Shown: positions 33,054-42,426 of the stretch, piece by piece | Layout of the letters: every line of letters begins with the position of its first letter | How positions within the stretch are numbered: the stretch's first letter is position 1 | NCBI GenBank assembly: GCA_002407855.1 | Contig: DHPF01000017.1 | Location: 109,542-173,541 of the forward strand | Source: Bacteroidales bacterium UBA5371 | GTDB lineage: Bacteria; Bacteroidota; Bacteroidia; Bacteroidales; P3 | DNA length: 64,000 bases | Direction of reading: 5' to 3' | Notes under the pieces: model-generated | Database searches by the model: none | Told to the model about the DNA's origin: nothing | What the model saw: only the letters and a program-made list of their open reading frames with translations | Program-made: the position numbers and the translations under genes

Positions 33054-36000
33054 ATGAAAAGAATTTTTAGTATATTATTAGTAAGCGTTTTCTTATTAAA
33101 CATTGGATATAAGGCAAGTGCCATACCTGCATACCCAGATTTGATTTATAAACTCCAATCGGATAAAACCACTCTTTCCTTTTTCCTTAAAGGAGATGAA
33201 AAGGTTAATTGGGGAAAAACAACCGACGGTTTCACTCTTCTAAGAGCTAAGAATGGAGATTGGGTTTATGCAATTTCGGATAATGCTAATGGGATAATTC
33301 CTTCAAGGATTATTGCTCATAATCAAGAAGAAAGAACCGCAGAAGAAAATAATTTCACGAGCAATTTAGACACTAATCTATTTTTTTCAAACGACCAACT
33401 CCATACTCTTAAACAGATGTGGGAATATAAACAAACGCCCGATTTTATTAATGCTCTCAATCAAGCAAAATCAACCAATAGAGAAATAAGGGTTGTTGTG
33501 CTTTTGGCGGAATATCCTGACAGGCCGTTCGCTAATGATGCCGAGTATTTTGATGCCCTCTTTAATCAAGTGGGATATAATGTTAATGGCAACGAAGGAA
33601 GTGTTAAAGACTATTTTAATGCTTCTACTTTCGGGAAAGTAAATGTTATATCAGGGGTTTATGGACCTTTTATGGCAACAGGTAATGCTGCTGCTTATGC
33701 TAATCAAACGGTTGGGCATATTGGAGCAAGTAATTTGCTGAGAGAAATAATTGATTTGGCTGATCCAGTAGTTAATTTTGCAGATTATTGCAGCAATGGA
33801 GCCACAACTGTTGATTGTGTTTATATGATTTATGCAGGTTGTGCCGCAAGTAGCGGAGAAGATTTTGCCATTTGGCCTCATAGAAGTGCTTTATATCCTC
33901 CTGCTCAAAAAGATGGAGTGTATTTATTTGATTATGCATGCTCTTCGGAGCTAAGAGGAACTACTGCATCTGGCACGCAGCCTCCTGCCATAGGAGCTAT
34001 TTGTCATGAATTTTCTCACGTAGTTGGTTTGGATGATGTTTATGATACCGATTATGATGTAAATGGTCAGGCTTTTACTTCTGGAACATGGGATATTATG
34101 GATCAGGGCTGTTATAATAATGGTGAGAGAACTCCTTCGCTTTGGAGTGCTTTTCAACGTAGTTCAGAAGGTTTTTTAGACTTAATTGAATTAAGCACAA
34201 ATGCTTTTGGAGGCATAGGGAGTAAAACTCTTGCCCCTTTGCATCTAAGCAATACAGCATATAGACTATCTCATAGCTCGTCAGAATATTTTATTTTGGA
34301 GAATCGCCAAAAAGAAGGTTGGGATAGGTTTCTTCCAGGTCATGGAATGATAGTTACGCATATTGATAGGAGTGTTCCAGGATGGAATGACAACAAGATT
34401 AATACTAATGCAACATTACTTGGAATAGATATTGAGGAAGCAAATTCAATTAATCGTTGGGCTCGTTCGGGTAATCCTTTCCCAGGAACAAGCAATGTAA
34501 CGAGCTTTACTGATAACTCCAACCCAAGTAGCAAATCCAACAATTATGCTAATCTAAATAAACCAATAGAAAGGATAACCGAGAACTCAACTACCAAGAA
34601 TATAGTATTTGACTTTGGAGCATTACCTCAAAGTTTGCCAAGGGCAACAACAAATGCTGTAACAAGAGTTACTTATGATTCCATTTACGTTAGTGTAAGT
34701 GTTTCACAAACAACAGACCCTATTGTAGAGAAAGGACTAATTTATTCTACAACCACAACTCCAACTTCTGCACACACAAAAGTAATAAATCAAGATGTTC
34801 AAAATACTTTTACTTCAATAATTACTTCCATATCTCCTTCAACAACATATTATGTAAGGGCTTATGCCAAGAATGCACAATCTGTTTATTCTTATGGGGA
34901 GATTATTAGGGTTGATGTCCCTTGTGCTTCAATTAGCCAATTCCCTTATTTTAGTAGCTTTGAAGCAAATGATAATACATTAATTTGTTGGAAAGAAGAA
35001 AGCAATTCGTATTTGGCTAATACGTGGAAGAATGTTACTACAACAGAGACAGGAGGTATTGAAAACGCCTTTGAAGGTACAAATTTTGTATTATTATCCT
35101 CTTCTTTCCCAACTGCTCAGGCAAGAAAACTTATTACACCTGCTTTAAATATTTCAATTCTTTCTCAGCCATATCTTAAATTCAATTATGCAATCAAGCA
35201 GAAAGGGAGCAGTCAAGATGCGTTAAAAATATACTATAAAACATCTTTGCTTTCCAATTGGCAACTTATAAAAACCTATAATAATAGTACTTCTGATTGG
35301 ACCTCTGACTCAATTATTCTCCCTAACAAATCCAATAATTACTATATTGCTTTTGAAGGAGAACTTTATGCAGGCTACGGAGTATGTATAGATAACGTGA
35401 TTGTAAGTGAAGCAAATCTGAATGCTTTTCCTGTTGTTCAAACCATTAATGCTGATAACATAACAGATGTTTCTATTCGGGTAAATTCAAATGTTGTTTC
35501 TTCTGGCAATACTCCTATACAAGCAAGAGGAATAGTATATAGCACAAATCCAAACCCTACCTTAATGGACTCTTATGTTTCAACCACAGCAGGATTAGGT
35601 CAATATGTTATTAATGCAACAAATCTAAACCCAAACACTCTATATTATATCCGCTCTTATGCACAAAATCAAGGCTTAACTTCATATGGTAACCAACTAA
35701 CAGTACTTACTAAATGCGAAAGATTAAATTCCTTCCCATATAGTTTTGATTTGGAAAGTATGGATACAAACTGCTTTGAAAAAGAAGCTAATTGGCAACT
35801 TGTAAATCAAGATGGTACTATAACAGCACACACAGGAACTAATTTCTATGCCTTTAAATCAGAAAATAGCGCAAGTTCCAAACTAATAGTTCCGCTATTA
35901 AACCTTTCTTATCACGATTTTACTAAGTTAAAATTTTACTATCAGAAACCTAATGCAAGTTCTACCCTAAAAGTTTATTATAAAGTAGGTATTGATGGCC

Positions 36001-37289
36001 TATGGACAGAATTAAAAACCTATTCTTCGCAAGTAAACGCTTGGACAATTGACTCAATAAGCCTTCCTAATGCAAATAATAACTACTATATTGCATTCGA
36101 AGCAGCAGCAGATAATGGTAATGGTATATATGTTGATGATATATCAGTAGAGGCTGTTCTTCAAATTCCATTAGTTCAAACCCTTAGTGCAACTCTTGCT
36201 ACTTATAATAGCATTCAAACCTCTGGCAATGTTTCTTATTCGGGACTAAGTCCTGTTACGGAAAGAGGCATATGCTATACAACAACATCTAATCTTCCTA
36301 CAACTGCCGATAGTAAAATAATGATTGGCTCAGGAATGGGACAATTCTCCACCACTATTTCAAACCTTAATCCTGAAACAACATACCGAATTAGAGCTTA
36401 TGCAACCAATAGTTATGGTACAAATTATGGACAATTAATAACAATTGTTTCTCCTCCAACTCCAATATTTAACAATTTAATAACAGGAGACCAAGAGTTA
36501 TGTTACAACTCAACAACACAAACATTCCAAGGCTCTTTGCCAACAGGAGGTAATGGACAATATCAATACTTATGGTTACAAAGTTCAGACAATATTCAAT
36601 GGGATTTAGCTTCGGATGCAGATTTTAGAGTGCAACAAAGCTACTATTCATTTAGAGCAAGAGAAACTGCATACTATAAAAGAGTAGTTTATTCCAGATT
36701 AGTATCAGACACAAGTAATACAATTCTTTTAAGGGTTTATCCTCATACAAGAGCAGGTAACATATTTAGAGTGCAAGACACTATTATAGAAGGTTCAAGT
36801 TTAAGAATGGAATTAAGAGCTTTTGAAGGTAGTGTTTTGGAATGGGAAAGAAAGAAATGGGAATTTGATTGGCAAACAATACCTAACTCAAAAGATAGCA
36901 TTTGGCTAACAGATACTCCTGAGGATTGGGGAATGTATTATTATAGAGCAAGAATTAAGAGTGGTGTATGCGAAGAGCTTATTTCAGGACAAGATTGGAC
37001 TTATGTAAAACAAAATATTGGTTTAGATGAGGTTAATAATCAGGACAACAAAATAATTGTCTTTCCAAATCCATCAAAAGGAGAGATAAATGTTCAGTAT
37101 AGTGGAGATAAGGTTTTTGTTGGAGAGTTGATGCTATACGATATTAATTCAAAAGAAATCCTGAGCATAAGCCAAGTATTAAAGCAAGGAGATAATATGA
37201 TTAATTTAAATCCAATTGATAAGGGAACTTATCTTCTTGTATTCAAAAACAAGCAGCAAGCAATGACAAAAGTAATAATAGTGCAATAA
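33054..37289 (+). CDS. Secreted M6-family metalloprotease with adhesin-like domains and type IX sorting tail
   Basis: A 1411-residue exported protein. A signal peptide (to about SAIPA) precedes an M6 (immune-inhibitor-A-like) protease domain with zinc motif HEFSHVVGLDD (His318, Glu319, His322) and the downstream WDIMDQG turn. Two fibronectin-III-like / jelly-roll repeats follow (about 540-1030, recurring LNPxTxYYxRxYA and YYIAFEg...YVDDI). The last 85 residues (VFPNPSKGEINVQY ... GTYLLVFKN) form a type IX secretion sorting domain. Start is ATG 33054; the preceding TTG is not needed. It probably digests host or environmental protein at the surface. A smaller paralogue follows after 24 bases. 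Confidence 0.9.
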   Translation: MKRIFSILLVSVFLLNIGYKASAIPAYPDLIYKLQSDKTTLSFFLKGDEKVNWGKTTDGFTLLRAKNGDWVYAISDNANGIIPSRIIAHNQEERTAEENNFTSNLDTNLFFSNDQLHTLKQMWEYKQTPDFINALNQAKSTNREIRVVVLLAEYPDRPFANDAEYFDALFNQVGYNVNGNEGSVKDYFNASTFGKVNVISGVYGPFMATGNAAAYANQTVGHIGASNLLREIIDLADPVVNFADYCSNGATTVDCVYMIYAGCAASSGEDFAIWPHRSALYPPAQKDGVYLFDYACSSELRGTTASGTQPPAIGAICHEFSHVVGLDDVYDTDYDVNGQAFTSGTWDIMDQGCYNNGERTPSLWSAFQRSSEGFLDLIELSTNAFGGIGSKTLAPLHLSNTAYRLSHSSSEYFILENRQKEGWDRFLPGHGMIVTHIDRSVPGWNDNKINTNATLLGIDIEEANSINRWARSGNPFPGTSNVTSFTDNSNPSSKSNNYANLNKPIERITENSTTKNIVFDFGALPQSLPRATTNAVTRVTYDSIYVSVSVSQTTDPIVEKGLIYSTTTTPTSAHTKVINQDVQNTFTSIITSISPSTTYYVRAYAKNAQSVYSYGEIIRVDVPCASISQFPYFSSFEANDNTLICWKEESNSYLANTWKNVTTTETGGIENAFEGTNFVLLSSSFPTAQARKLITPALNISILSQPYLKFNYAIKQKGSSQDALKIYYKTSLLSNWQLIKTYNNSTSDWTSDSIILPNKSNNYYIAFEGELYAGYGVCIDNVIVSEANLNAFPVVQTINADNITDVSIRVNSNVVSSGNTPIQARGIVYSTNPNPTLMDSYVSTTAGLGQYVINATNLNPNTLYYIRSYAQNQGLTSYGNQLTVLTKCERLNSFPYSFDLESMDTNCFEKEANWQLVNQDGTITAHTGTNFYAFKSENSASSKLIVPLLNLSYHDFTKLKFYYQKPNASSTLKVYYKVGIDGLWTELKTYSSQVNAWTIDSISLPNANNNYYIAFEAAADNGNGIYVDDISVEAVLQIPLVQTLSATLATYNSIQTSGNVSYSGLSPVTERGICYTTTSNLPTTADSKIMIGSGMGQFSTTISNLNPETTYRIRAYATNSYGTNYGQLITIVSPPTPIFNNLITGDQELCYNSTTQTFQGSLPTGGNGQYQYLWLQSSDNIQWDLASDADFRVQQSYYSFRARETAYYKRVVYSRLVSDTSNTILLRVYPHTRAGNIFRVQDTIIEGSSLRMELRAFEGSVLEWERKKWEFDWQTIPNSKDSIWLTDTPEDWGMYYYRARIKSGVCEELISGQDWTYVKQNIGLDEVNNQDNKIIVFPNPSKGEINVQYSGDKVFVGELMLYDINSKEILSISQVLKQGDNMINLNPIDKGTYLLVFKNKQQAMTKVIIVQ

Positions 37290-37313
37290 ATAATAATTAA
37301 AAATAAAAGAATC

Positions 37314-40094
37314 ATGAAAAAGAATTTTACAAGATTGCTTTTTATAGCAATACTACTAATTTCTCAAATTAGTATGGCGGTTCCAGCCTATAAGGGTTTG
37401 GTTCAGCTCTCTCAGCCCGATGGGACAGAAGTTTCTGCTTATCTGTTTGGAGACGAAAGAGTCAATTGGGTAGAGTCAGAAGACAACTACACTTTATTAT
37501 ACAATAAAGAAGGTTATCTTGAATATGCAATAAAAGATCAACAAGGAGACCTAATTCCATCAGGAATTATTGCAAAGAATCACAACAATCGTTCAGTTGC
37601 TGACCTTAATTTTCTTGCATCAATTCAGAAGCAATTAAGATATTCTAAAAATCAAATCAACATAATGTTAGAAATAACAGAAATGTTAGACAATTCCAAA
37701 GCAGCAATTGAAGGAAGAACAGTAGGAATTAGGAAGTTATTAGTAATATTAGTTGCATACACCGATATTCAGTTCACTTACACAAGAACACAATTTGATA
37801 ATCTCTTTAATCAAATAGGATACTCTGCATCAGGAGCAACAGGAAGTGTTAGGGATTATTACTTAGCTAATTCTTATGGTAAGTTTGACCTCCAAAGTGA
37901 AATAGTAGGGCCTTATGTATTACCTAACAATAGAGCTTTCTATGGAAGAGAAACCGATTTAGCCAATGATGCCAGAGCTCAACAAATGATTATTGATGCA
38001 TGTAATGCAGCTAATAATGATGTAGATTTTTCTGTATTTGATAATGATGGTGATTTAACGGTGGACGGAGTACATATTATCTATGCAGGACAAGGTCAGC
38101 ATAATGGTGGAGGAGCAGACGCAATTTGGGCTCATAGGTCAAGGCTTGACCCTCCTATTATCTTAGATGGAGTAAGGGTAAGAGAATATTCTTGTGCCTC
38201 AGAAAAAAGGTCATATAATGAAATGTCAGGAATAGGAGTACATGTTCATGAATTTGGACATGTTTTAGGACTCTTAGACTATTATGATACCGACTACGAA
38301 CAAAATGGAGTATCTAAAACATTAGGAGACCTTGAAGTAATGGATGCAGGAGCTTATAATAATGGTGAGAAAACTCCTCCTTTATACAACGCTTATTCAA
38401 AGATATTCTTAGGTTGGGTAAACCCATATATAATAGACTCAAATATGTTAATGGATATAACGTCCATCCCAACAGAAGACACAGCCCTAATATTTAGAAT
38501 TAATACTCCAACCGAAGGAGAATACTTCTTATTAGAAAACATTAATTTCTCAGGCTGGAATGCTTATCTACACTATTCTATAATCAATTATAGAAATGGT
38601 ACAGGAGTAAATAGCGGAATTAGAGCCTTGCATGTAGATGAATCAGAAAACGCAACGGGATGGGGATTATTTACAGTAGGAGGCAATAGTATTAATTGTG
38701 TAGCTGCAAAAAATAATGTATTACTTATGTCAGCGGATGGAGTTTATAATGGAGGTGAGTATGGTCAAACAGGTTATATATCTTGGAATTATAATGAAAT
38801 GACAAATATGCTATATCCTGGCTCTCAAAATATAACTTCTCTAACCGACCAAACAACAACCAATCTTAAATCATGGAATAATCAAAATTCTAATGTAGCA
38901 TTAACAAACATAACAAGACTTTCAAATGATAATATCACCTTTAAAACTAACGAAGGTGCAGCTTTCGGAGTTCAGGTTCAAACATTGGCTCCTTCACAAA
39001 TAACACACACCTCAGCAGAACTTTCAGGCTCAACACAGACATCTTTACAAGGAGATGCAACAATAACAGAAAGAGGATTTGTTGTAAGCACCCAAGAATA
39101 CCCAAGACTTTCTGACCAAAAGTATATTGTAAGTGGAACAACCGGAGATATGACCTATAATCTAATTGGGCTAAGCGAAGGAACAAGATACTACTATCGT
39201 GCTTATGGAATTAATCAAAATGGAGTAGCTTATGGAGAACATTTTACATTACTTACAACCTCTGATGCAATTTCCAATAATGCAATTGTAGATAGTAATT
39301 TTGCTGCATGTGAAACAGGAGAAATGCCAACCATAATAGGAACTATTCCAACAGGAGGAAGCGGAACATATTCATATCGTTGGTTGGAAAGCACAGATAA
39401 TATAAATTGGATTATCACAAAAAACGCAGGAATTAAGAAAGACTACACCCCTTCAACCCTAACAGTACCAACATACTTCAAAAGAGTGGTTATATCAGCA
39501 GATAAAATAGATACCTCAGCAGCAAAATTAGTTCCAATAGTGCCAGAAACAGTTGCAGGAGAGCTTTCTTCAATCAACGATTCTATTGCTCCAAATTCCT
39601 CAACAGGAGAAATGACCCTAACAGGTAATGTTGGAGATGTTGTCTTGTGGCAAAGAAAAGACGGCAACGGAACTTGGACAATAATTCCAAATACAGCAAA
39701 TCTAACAACATTTACTCAAATAATAGAGAACGAAGGAACATATCAATACAGAGTGAGAGTTAGAAACGGAGCATGCCCTCAAAAACAAACCACACCAATC
39801 ACAATGATTGTTTCATCCTTAATAGGATTGGAAGATATTGATAATAACTTTAAAGAATTTAATATTTATCCTAATCCAACAAATGGAATATTTACAATAG
39901 ATTTAAGTGTATCTAATTTAAGCAATGTAGATGTGCAAATAATAGATGTTTTAGGTAAACCGGTATTTGTAAAACAAAATCTAAACACAAAAACACAAAT
40001 TAACATAAGTTCAATAGAATCAGGAACATATTTTGTTATTCTTAAAGACAAAGACAAGATACTTGGAAAGAAACAAATAATTATCACAAGATAA
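37314..40094 (+). CDS. Second secreted M6-family metalloprotease, type IX sorting tail
   Basis: A 926-residue paralogue of the preceding protein. A signal peptide (to about SMAVPA) precedes an M6 domain with zinc motif HEFGHVLGLLD (His312, Glu313, His316). Then come one fibronectin-like repeat (about 545-640, LSEGTRYYYRAYG), an immunoglobulin-like segment, and a C-terminal sorting domain (IYPNPTNGIFTIDL ... SGTYFVILKDKD). It lacks the two jelly-roll modules of its neighbour. The 24-base gap indicates an operon and a tandem duplication followed by domain gain or loss. Confidence 0.9.
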   Translation: MKKNFTRLLFIAILLISQISMAVPAYKGLVQLSQPDGTEVSAYLFGDERVNWVESEDNYTLLYNKEGYLEYAIKDQQGDLIPSGIIAKNHNNRSVADLNFLASIQKQLRYSKNQINIMLEITEMLDNSKAAIEGRTVGIRKLLVILVAYTDIQFTYTRTQFDNLFNQIGYSASGATGSVRDYYLANSYGKFDLQSEIVGPYVLPNNRAFYGRETDLANDARAQQMIIDACNAANNDVDFSVFDNDGDLTVDGVHIIYAGQGQHNGGGADAIWAHRSRLDPPIILDGVRVREYSCASEKRSYNEMSGIGVHVHEFGHVLGLLDYYDTDYEQNGVSKTLGDLEVMDAGAYNNGEKTPPLYNAYSKIFLGWVNPYIIDSNMLMDITSIPTEDTALIFRINTPTEGEYFLLENINFSGWNAYLHYSIINYRNGTGVNSGIRALHVDESENATGWGLFTVGGNSINCVAAKNNVLLMSADGVYNGGEYGQTGYISWNYNEMTNMLYPGSQNITSLTDQTTTNLKSWNNQNSNVALTNITRLSNDNITFKTNEGAAFGVQVQTLAPSQITHTSAELSGSTQTSLQGDATITERGFVVSTQEYPRLSDQKYIVSGTTGDMTYNLIGLSEGTRYYYRAYGINQNGVAYGEHFTLLTTSDAISNNAIVDSNFAACETGEMPTIIGTIPTGGSGTYSYRWLESTDNINWIITKNAGIKKDYTPSTLTVPTYFKRVVISADKIDTSAAKLVPIVPETVAGELSSINDSIAPNSSTGEMTLTGNVGDVVLWQRKDGNGTWTIIPNTANLTTFTQIIENEGTYQYRVRVRNGACPQKQTTPITMIVSSLIGLEDIDNNFKEFNIYPNPTNGIFTIDLSVSNLSNVDVQIIDVLGKPVFVKQNLNTKTQINISSIESGTYFVILKDKDKILGKKQIIITR

Positions 40095-40118
40095 TCAAAA
40101 ACTAAAATCCAACAATAA

Positions 40119-40158
40119 AAAAATAGCGAGGCTTAAATGTATTCCTCGCTATTTTTAT
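40119..40158. terminator. Bidirectional intrinsic terminator after the metalloproteases
   Basis: AAATAGCGAGG and CCTCGCTATTT form a perfect 11-bp stem with a 12-base loop. There is a T run downstream and an A run upstream, so it can work in both directions in the convergent gap before dnaG. Confidence 0.85.
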
Positions 40159-40215
40159 TTATCCTTAACCTAATATTTTATTATCAGATTGCAACCAATT
40201 CAAAAAAGAGAAAAA

Positions 40216-40284
40216 TAGAATTTGATTCTAATTCATTAGAACTTGATTTTAAAAATTTATCTCTTGATTCTAAATTGAGCGGAA
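40216..40284. repeat. 21-bp repeat array F
   Basis: TTGATTCTA-type units start at 40222, 40243 and 40264, exactly 21 bp apart. The first includes the palindrome TAGAATTTGATTCTA, the reverse complement of the array E and I palindrome. It lies in the convergent gap between the second metalloprotease and dnaG, beyond an ordinary terminator. Confidence 0.83.
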
Positions 40285-40337
40285 TTTATATTTAAAAAAA
40301 TTGAGCAGGTTATACCAAAAAAAGAATAAAAGAATTA

Positions 40338-42359
40338 TTATTTTATAATTATACGTTTGAGTTCTGAAGAAATAATCTGTTTTATTTTCTCTAAGGTTTT
40401 TTGTTCAGAAAGTAAAATAAGTTGGTTTTCATGCTCTGTTTCTTCTTTTAACTTTGCTTTAACCTCTCTTATTTTTCGTTCTAACTTATTTATCTTCAAA
40501 CTTAAAAGACTTTCTTTTATATCTAAATCAATTCTTTCTGAGCTTTCAGGGTCTGGAGTATGGATGTTCCATTTAGTTTGCCAAAGTTCACTAATACCAT
40601 AATTATTTATTAATAGTGTGGCTGCAATATCCTGAATTTTGGAGTTTTGATGATTAGTAAATAAATTAAGGTTGGGCAATTCGCCTTTTTCAAAGAGATA
40701 TTCCTTATAAACATCAAATATTTCTTGGTAAGACTCGTTGTCAAAATCAATTTGATCGGTTATAATATCTCCAACTAAATAATTTGCAACTGAAAGCTCC
40801 GAATCAGTCTTTTCATTACCCTCTCCAATAATAGATTGTTTTGTTAGTTTATCTCCATAGTTAAGAAGAAGAGAAATTATCTTCCTTTCTTGGGCTTCAT
40901 CAGGGAAGAGTTCTTCAATAATTTGTTTTTTAGCTTTTTGTGTACTAATATAGTTTGAACCATCATCTTCATCAAGAAATAAATCATCGGGCGGAGTTTG
41001 TGTTGAAGATGATGTTTCTTCTTTCCTTTCTTCCTTTATCTTCTTAAAATATCTATTCCTAAGTACTTTAGTTAATTCATTATATAGAACTTCTTCCTTC
41101 ATATTCAGAATAGAAGAACATTGCTGCACATATGCATCCCTTTCAATAATGTCAGAAATGTAGCTAATTGTATTAATAATTTCAATTATTAAATCACTTT
41201 TTTTGAAAGGATCATCTTTTGCATCACTTAGCAAAAGATTAGTTTTGAATAAAATAAAGTTTTCAGCCTTATCAGTAATAAAGGTTTTAAATTCTTCTTG
41301 AGGTAGTTTCCTGCTGTAAGAGTCTGGGTCTTCGCCATCAGGGAAAAGAACAATCTTTACATTAAGCCCATTCTCAACAAAGAGGTCTATTGCACGGAAT
41401 GCTGCTTTAATCCCAGCAGAATCTCCATCATAAAGCACAGTTACATTCTTTGTATATCTTTTAATAAGCCTTATTTGTTCAATAGTAAGAGCTGTTCCTG
41501 AGGTTGCAACAACGTTTTCCACATTGTTTTGACTTAGCATAATGGCATCCATATTCCCCTCCACCAAATAGCAAAGGTCTTGCTTAGCTATTTCATTCTT
41601 GGCAAGGTGAAGCCCAAACAATACCTTGCTCTTAGAATAAATTTCGTTTTCAGGAGAGTTTACATACTTTGCTTTGGTTTTCTCCGAACTCAAAACCCTA
41701 CCTGTAAAACCCAAAGCACGTCCTCCAATATTGTAAATAGGGAACATTACTCTGCCTCTAAACCTATCGTACTGCACATGGCTTTCCTGCTTTGCAATAG
41801 TTAGTCCTGAACTAATTAGAACTTTATCTTCATAGCCGTTCTTCTTAGCATAATCTGTAAACTCAGACCAATTGTCTTTGCAATAGCCAAGTCCCCAACG
41901 CTTAATTGTTGATTCCGAAAGTTCTCTTTCAATGAAATAACTCAACCCTATTCTTCTGCCTTCTGGGTCGTTGAAAAGAGTTTCTGCAAAGTATTTTTGG
42001 GCAAATTCAGTTAGATGAAACAAGGCATCTTTCTCATCTTGAAGAGCTTTCTCCTCTGAGGTTATTTCCTGTTCTTGAATTTCTATACCATACTTATTAG
42101 CCAAAAAACGCAGAGCCTCAGGATAGGAATAATGTTCGTGCTTCATAATAAAATTAACCGCATTGCCCGACTCGCCACAACCAAAACATTTATATATACC
42201 TTTGGAAGCACTGACGGTAAAAGAAGGAGTCTTTTCGTTATGAAAAGGACAATTGCCAATGTAATTAACTCCTCGCTTTTTTAGAGGAACAAAGGCATTA
42301 ATAACATCAACTATTTCGGTTGCATCAAGAATTTTGGATATATCTTCCTTCTTTATCAT
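40338..42359 (-). CDS. dnaG: DNA primase
   Basis: DnaG makes RNA primers at the replication fork. The 673-residue protein has the CHC2-type zinc-binding domain (CPFHNEKTPSFTVSASKG, CFGCGESGN, about 38-66), the core with TOPRIM motifs (YLVEGNMDAI, VLYDGDSAG), and a C-terminal helicase-binding region ending in a coiled coil. A -7 box, TATTTTTG (minus strand), ends 5 bases before the ATG, giving a nearly leaderless transcript. It is divergent from the membrane-protein gene 67 bases away. Confidence 0.96.
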   Translation of the reverse strand: MIKKEDISKILDATEIVDVINAFVPLKKRGVNYIGNCPFHNEKTPSFTVSASKGIYKCFGCGESGNAVNFIMKHEHYSYPEALRFLANKYGIEIQEQEITSEEKALQDEKDALFHLTEFAQKYFAETLFNDPEGRRIGLSYFIERELSESTIKRWGLGYCKDNWSEFTDYAKKNGYEDKVLISSGLTIAKQESHVQYDRFRGRVMFPIYNIGGRALGFTGRVLSSEKTKAKYVNSPENEIYSKSKVLFGLHLAKNEIAKQDLCYLVEGNMDAIMLSQNNVENVVATSGTALTIEQIRLIKRYTKNVTVLYDGDSAGIKAAFRAIDLFVENGLNVKIVLFPDGEDPDSYSRKLPQEEFKTFITDKAENFILFKTNLLLSDAKDDPFKKSDLIIEIINTISYISDIIERDAYVQQCSSILNMKEEVLYNELTKVLRNRYFKKIKEERKEETSSSTQTPPDDLFLDEDDGSNYISTQKAKKQIIEELFPDEAQERKIISLLLNYGDKLTKQSIIGEGNEKTDSELSVANYLVGDIITDQIDFDNESYQEIFDVYKEYLFEKGELPNLNLFTNHQNSKIQDIAATLLINNYGISELWQTKWNIHTPDPESSERIDLDIKESLLSLKINKLERKIREVKAKLKEETEHENQLILLSEQKTLEKIKQIISSELKRIIIK

Positions 42360-42364
42360 CGGTG

Positions 42365-42372
42365 CAAAAATA
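42365..42372 (-). promoter_or_regulatory. Promoter -7 box abutting the dnaG start
   Basis: On the minus strand TATTTTTG is followed by CACCG and then the dnaG ATG (42357-42359). Initiation at the normal distance would fall on or next to the start codon. Confidence 0.5.
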
Positions 42373-42393
42373 CATTTTTATTTTGTTTTTTAT

Positions 42394-42401
42394 TACCTTT
42401 G
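42394..42401 (+). promoter_or_regulatory. Promoter -7 box for the polytopic membrane protein
   Basis: TACCTTTG lies 25 bases before the ATG at 42427. It argues for that start, because the longer frame (from 42334) would begin upstream of the promoter and inside dnaG. Confidence 0.5.
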
Positions 42402-42426
42402 CCCGTTCAAAACGTGGAAAAAATAT

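Noticed and set aside
42334..42426. Longer start for the polytopic membrane protein
   Set aside because: It would begin inside dnaG, upstream of the promoter box at 42394-42401, and would add a stretch unrelated to the first membrane helix.
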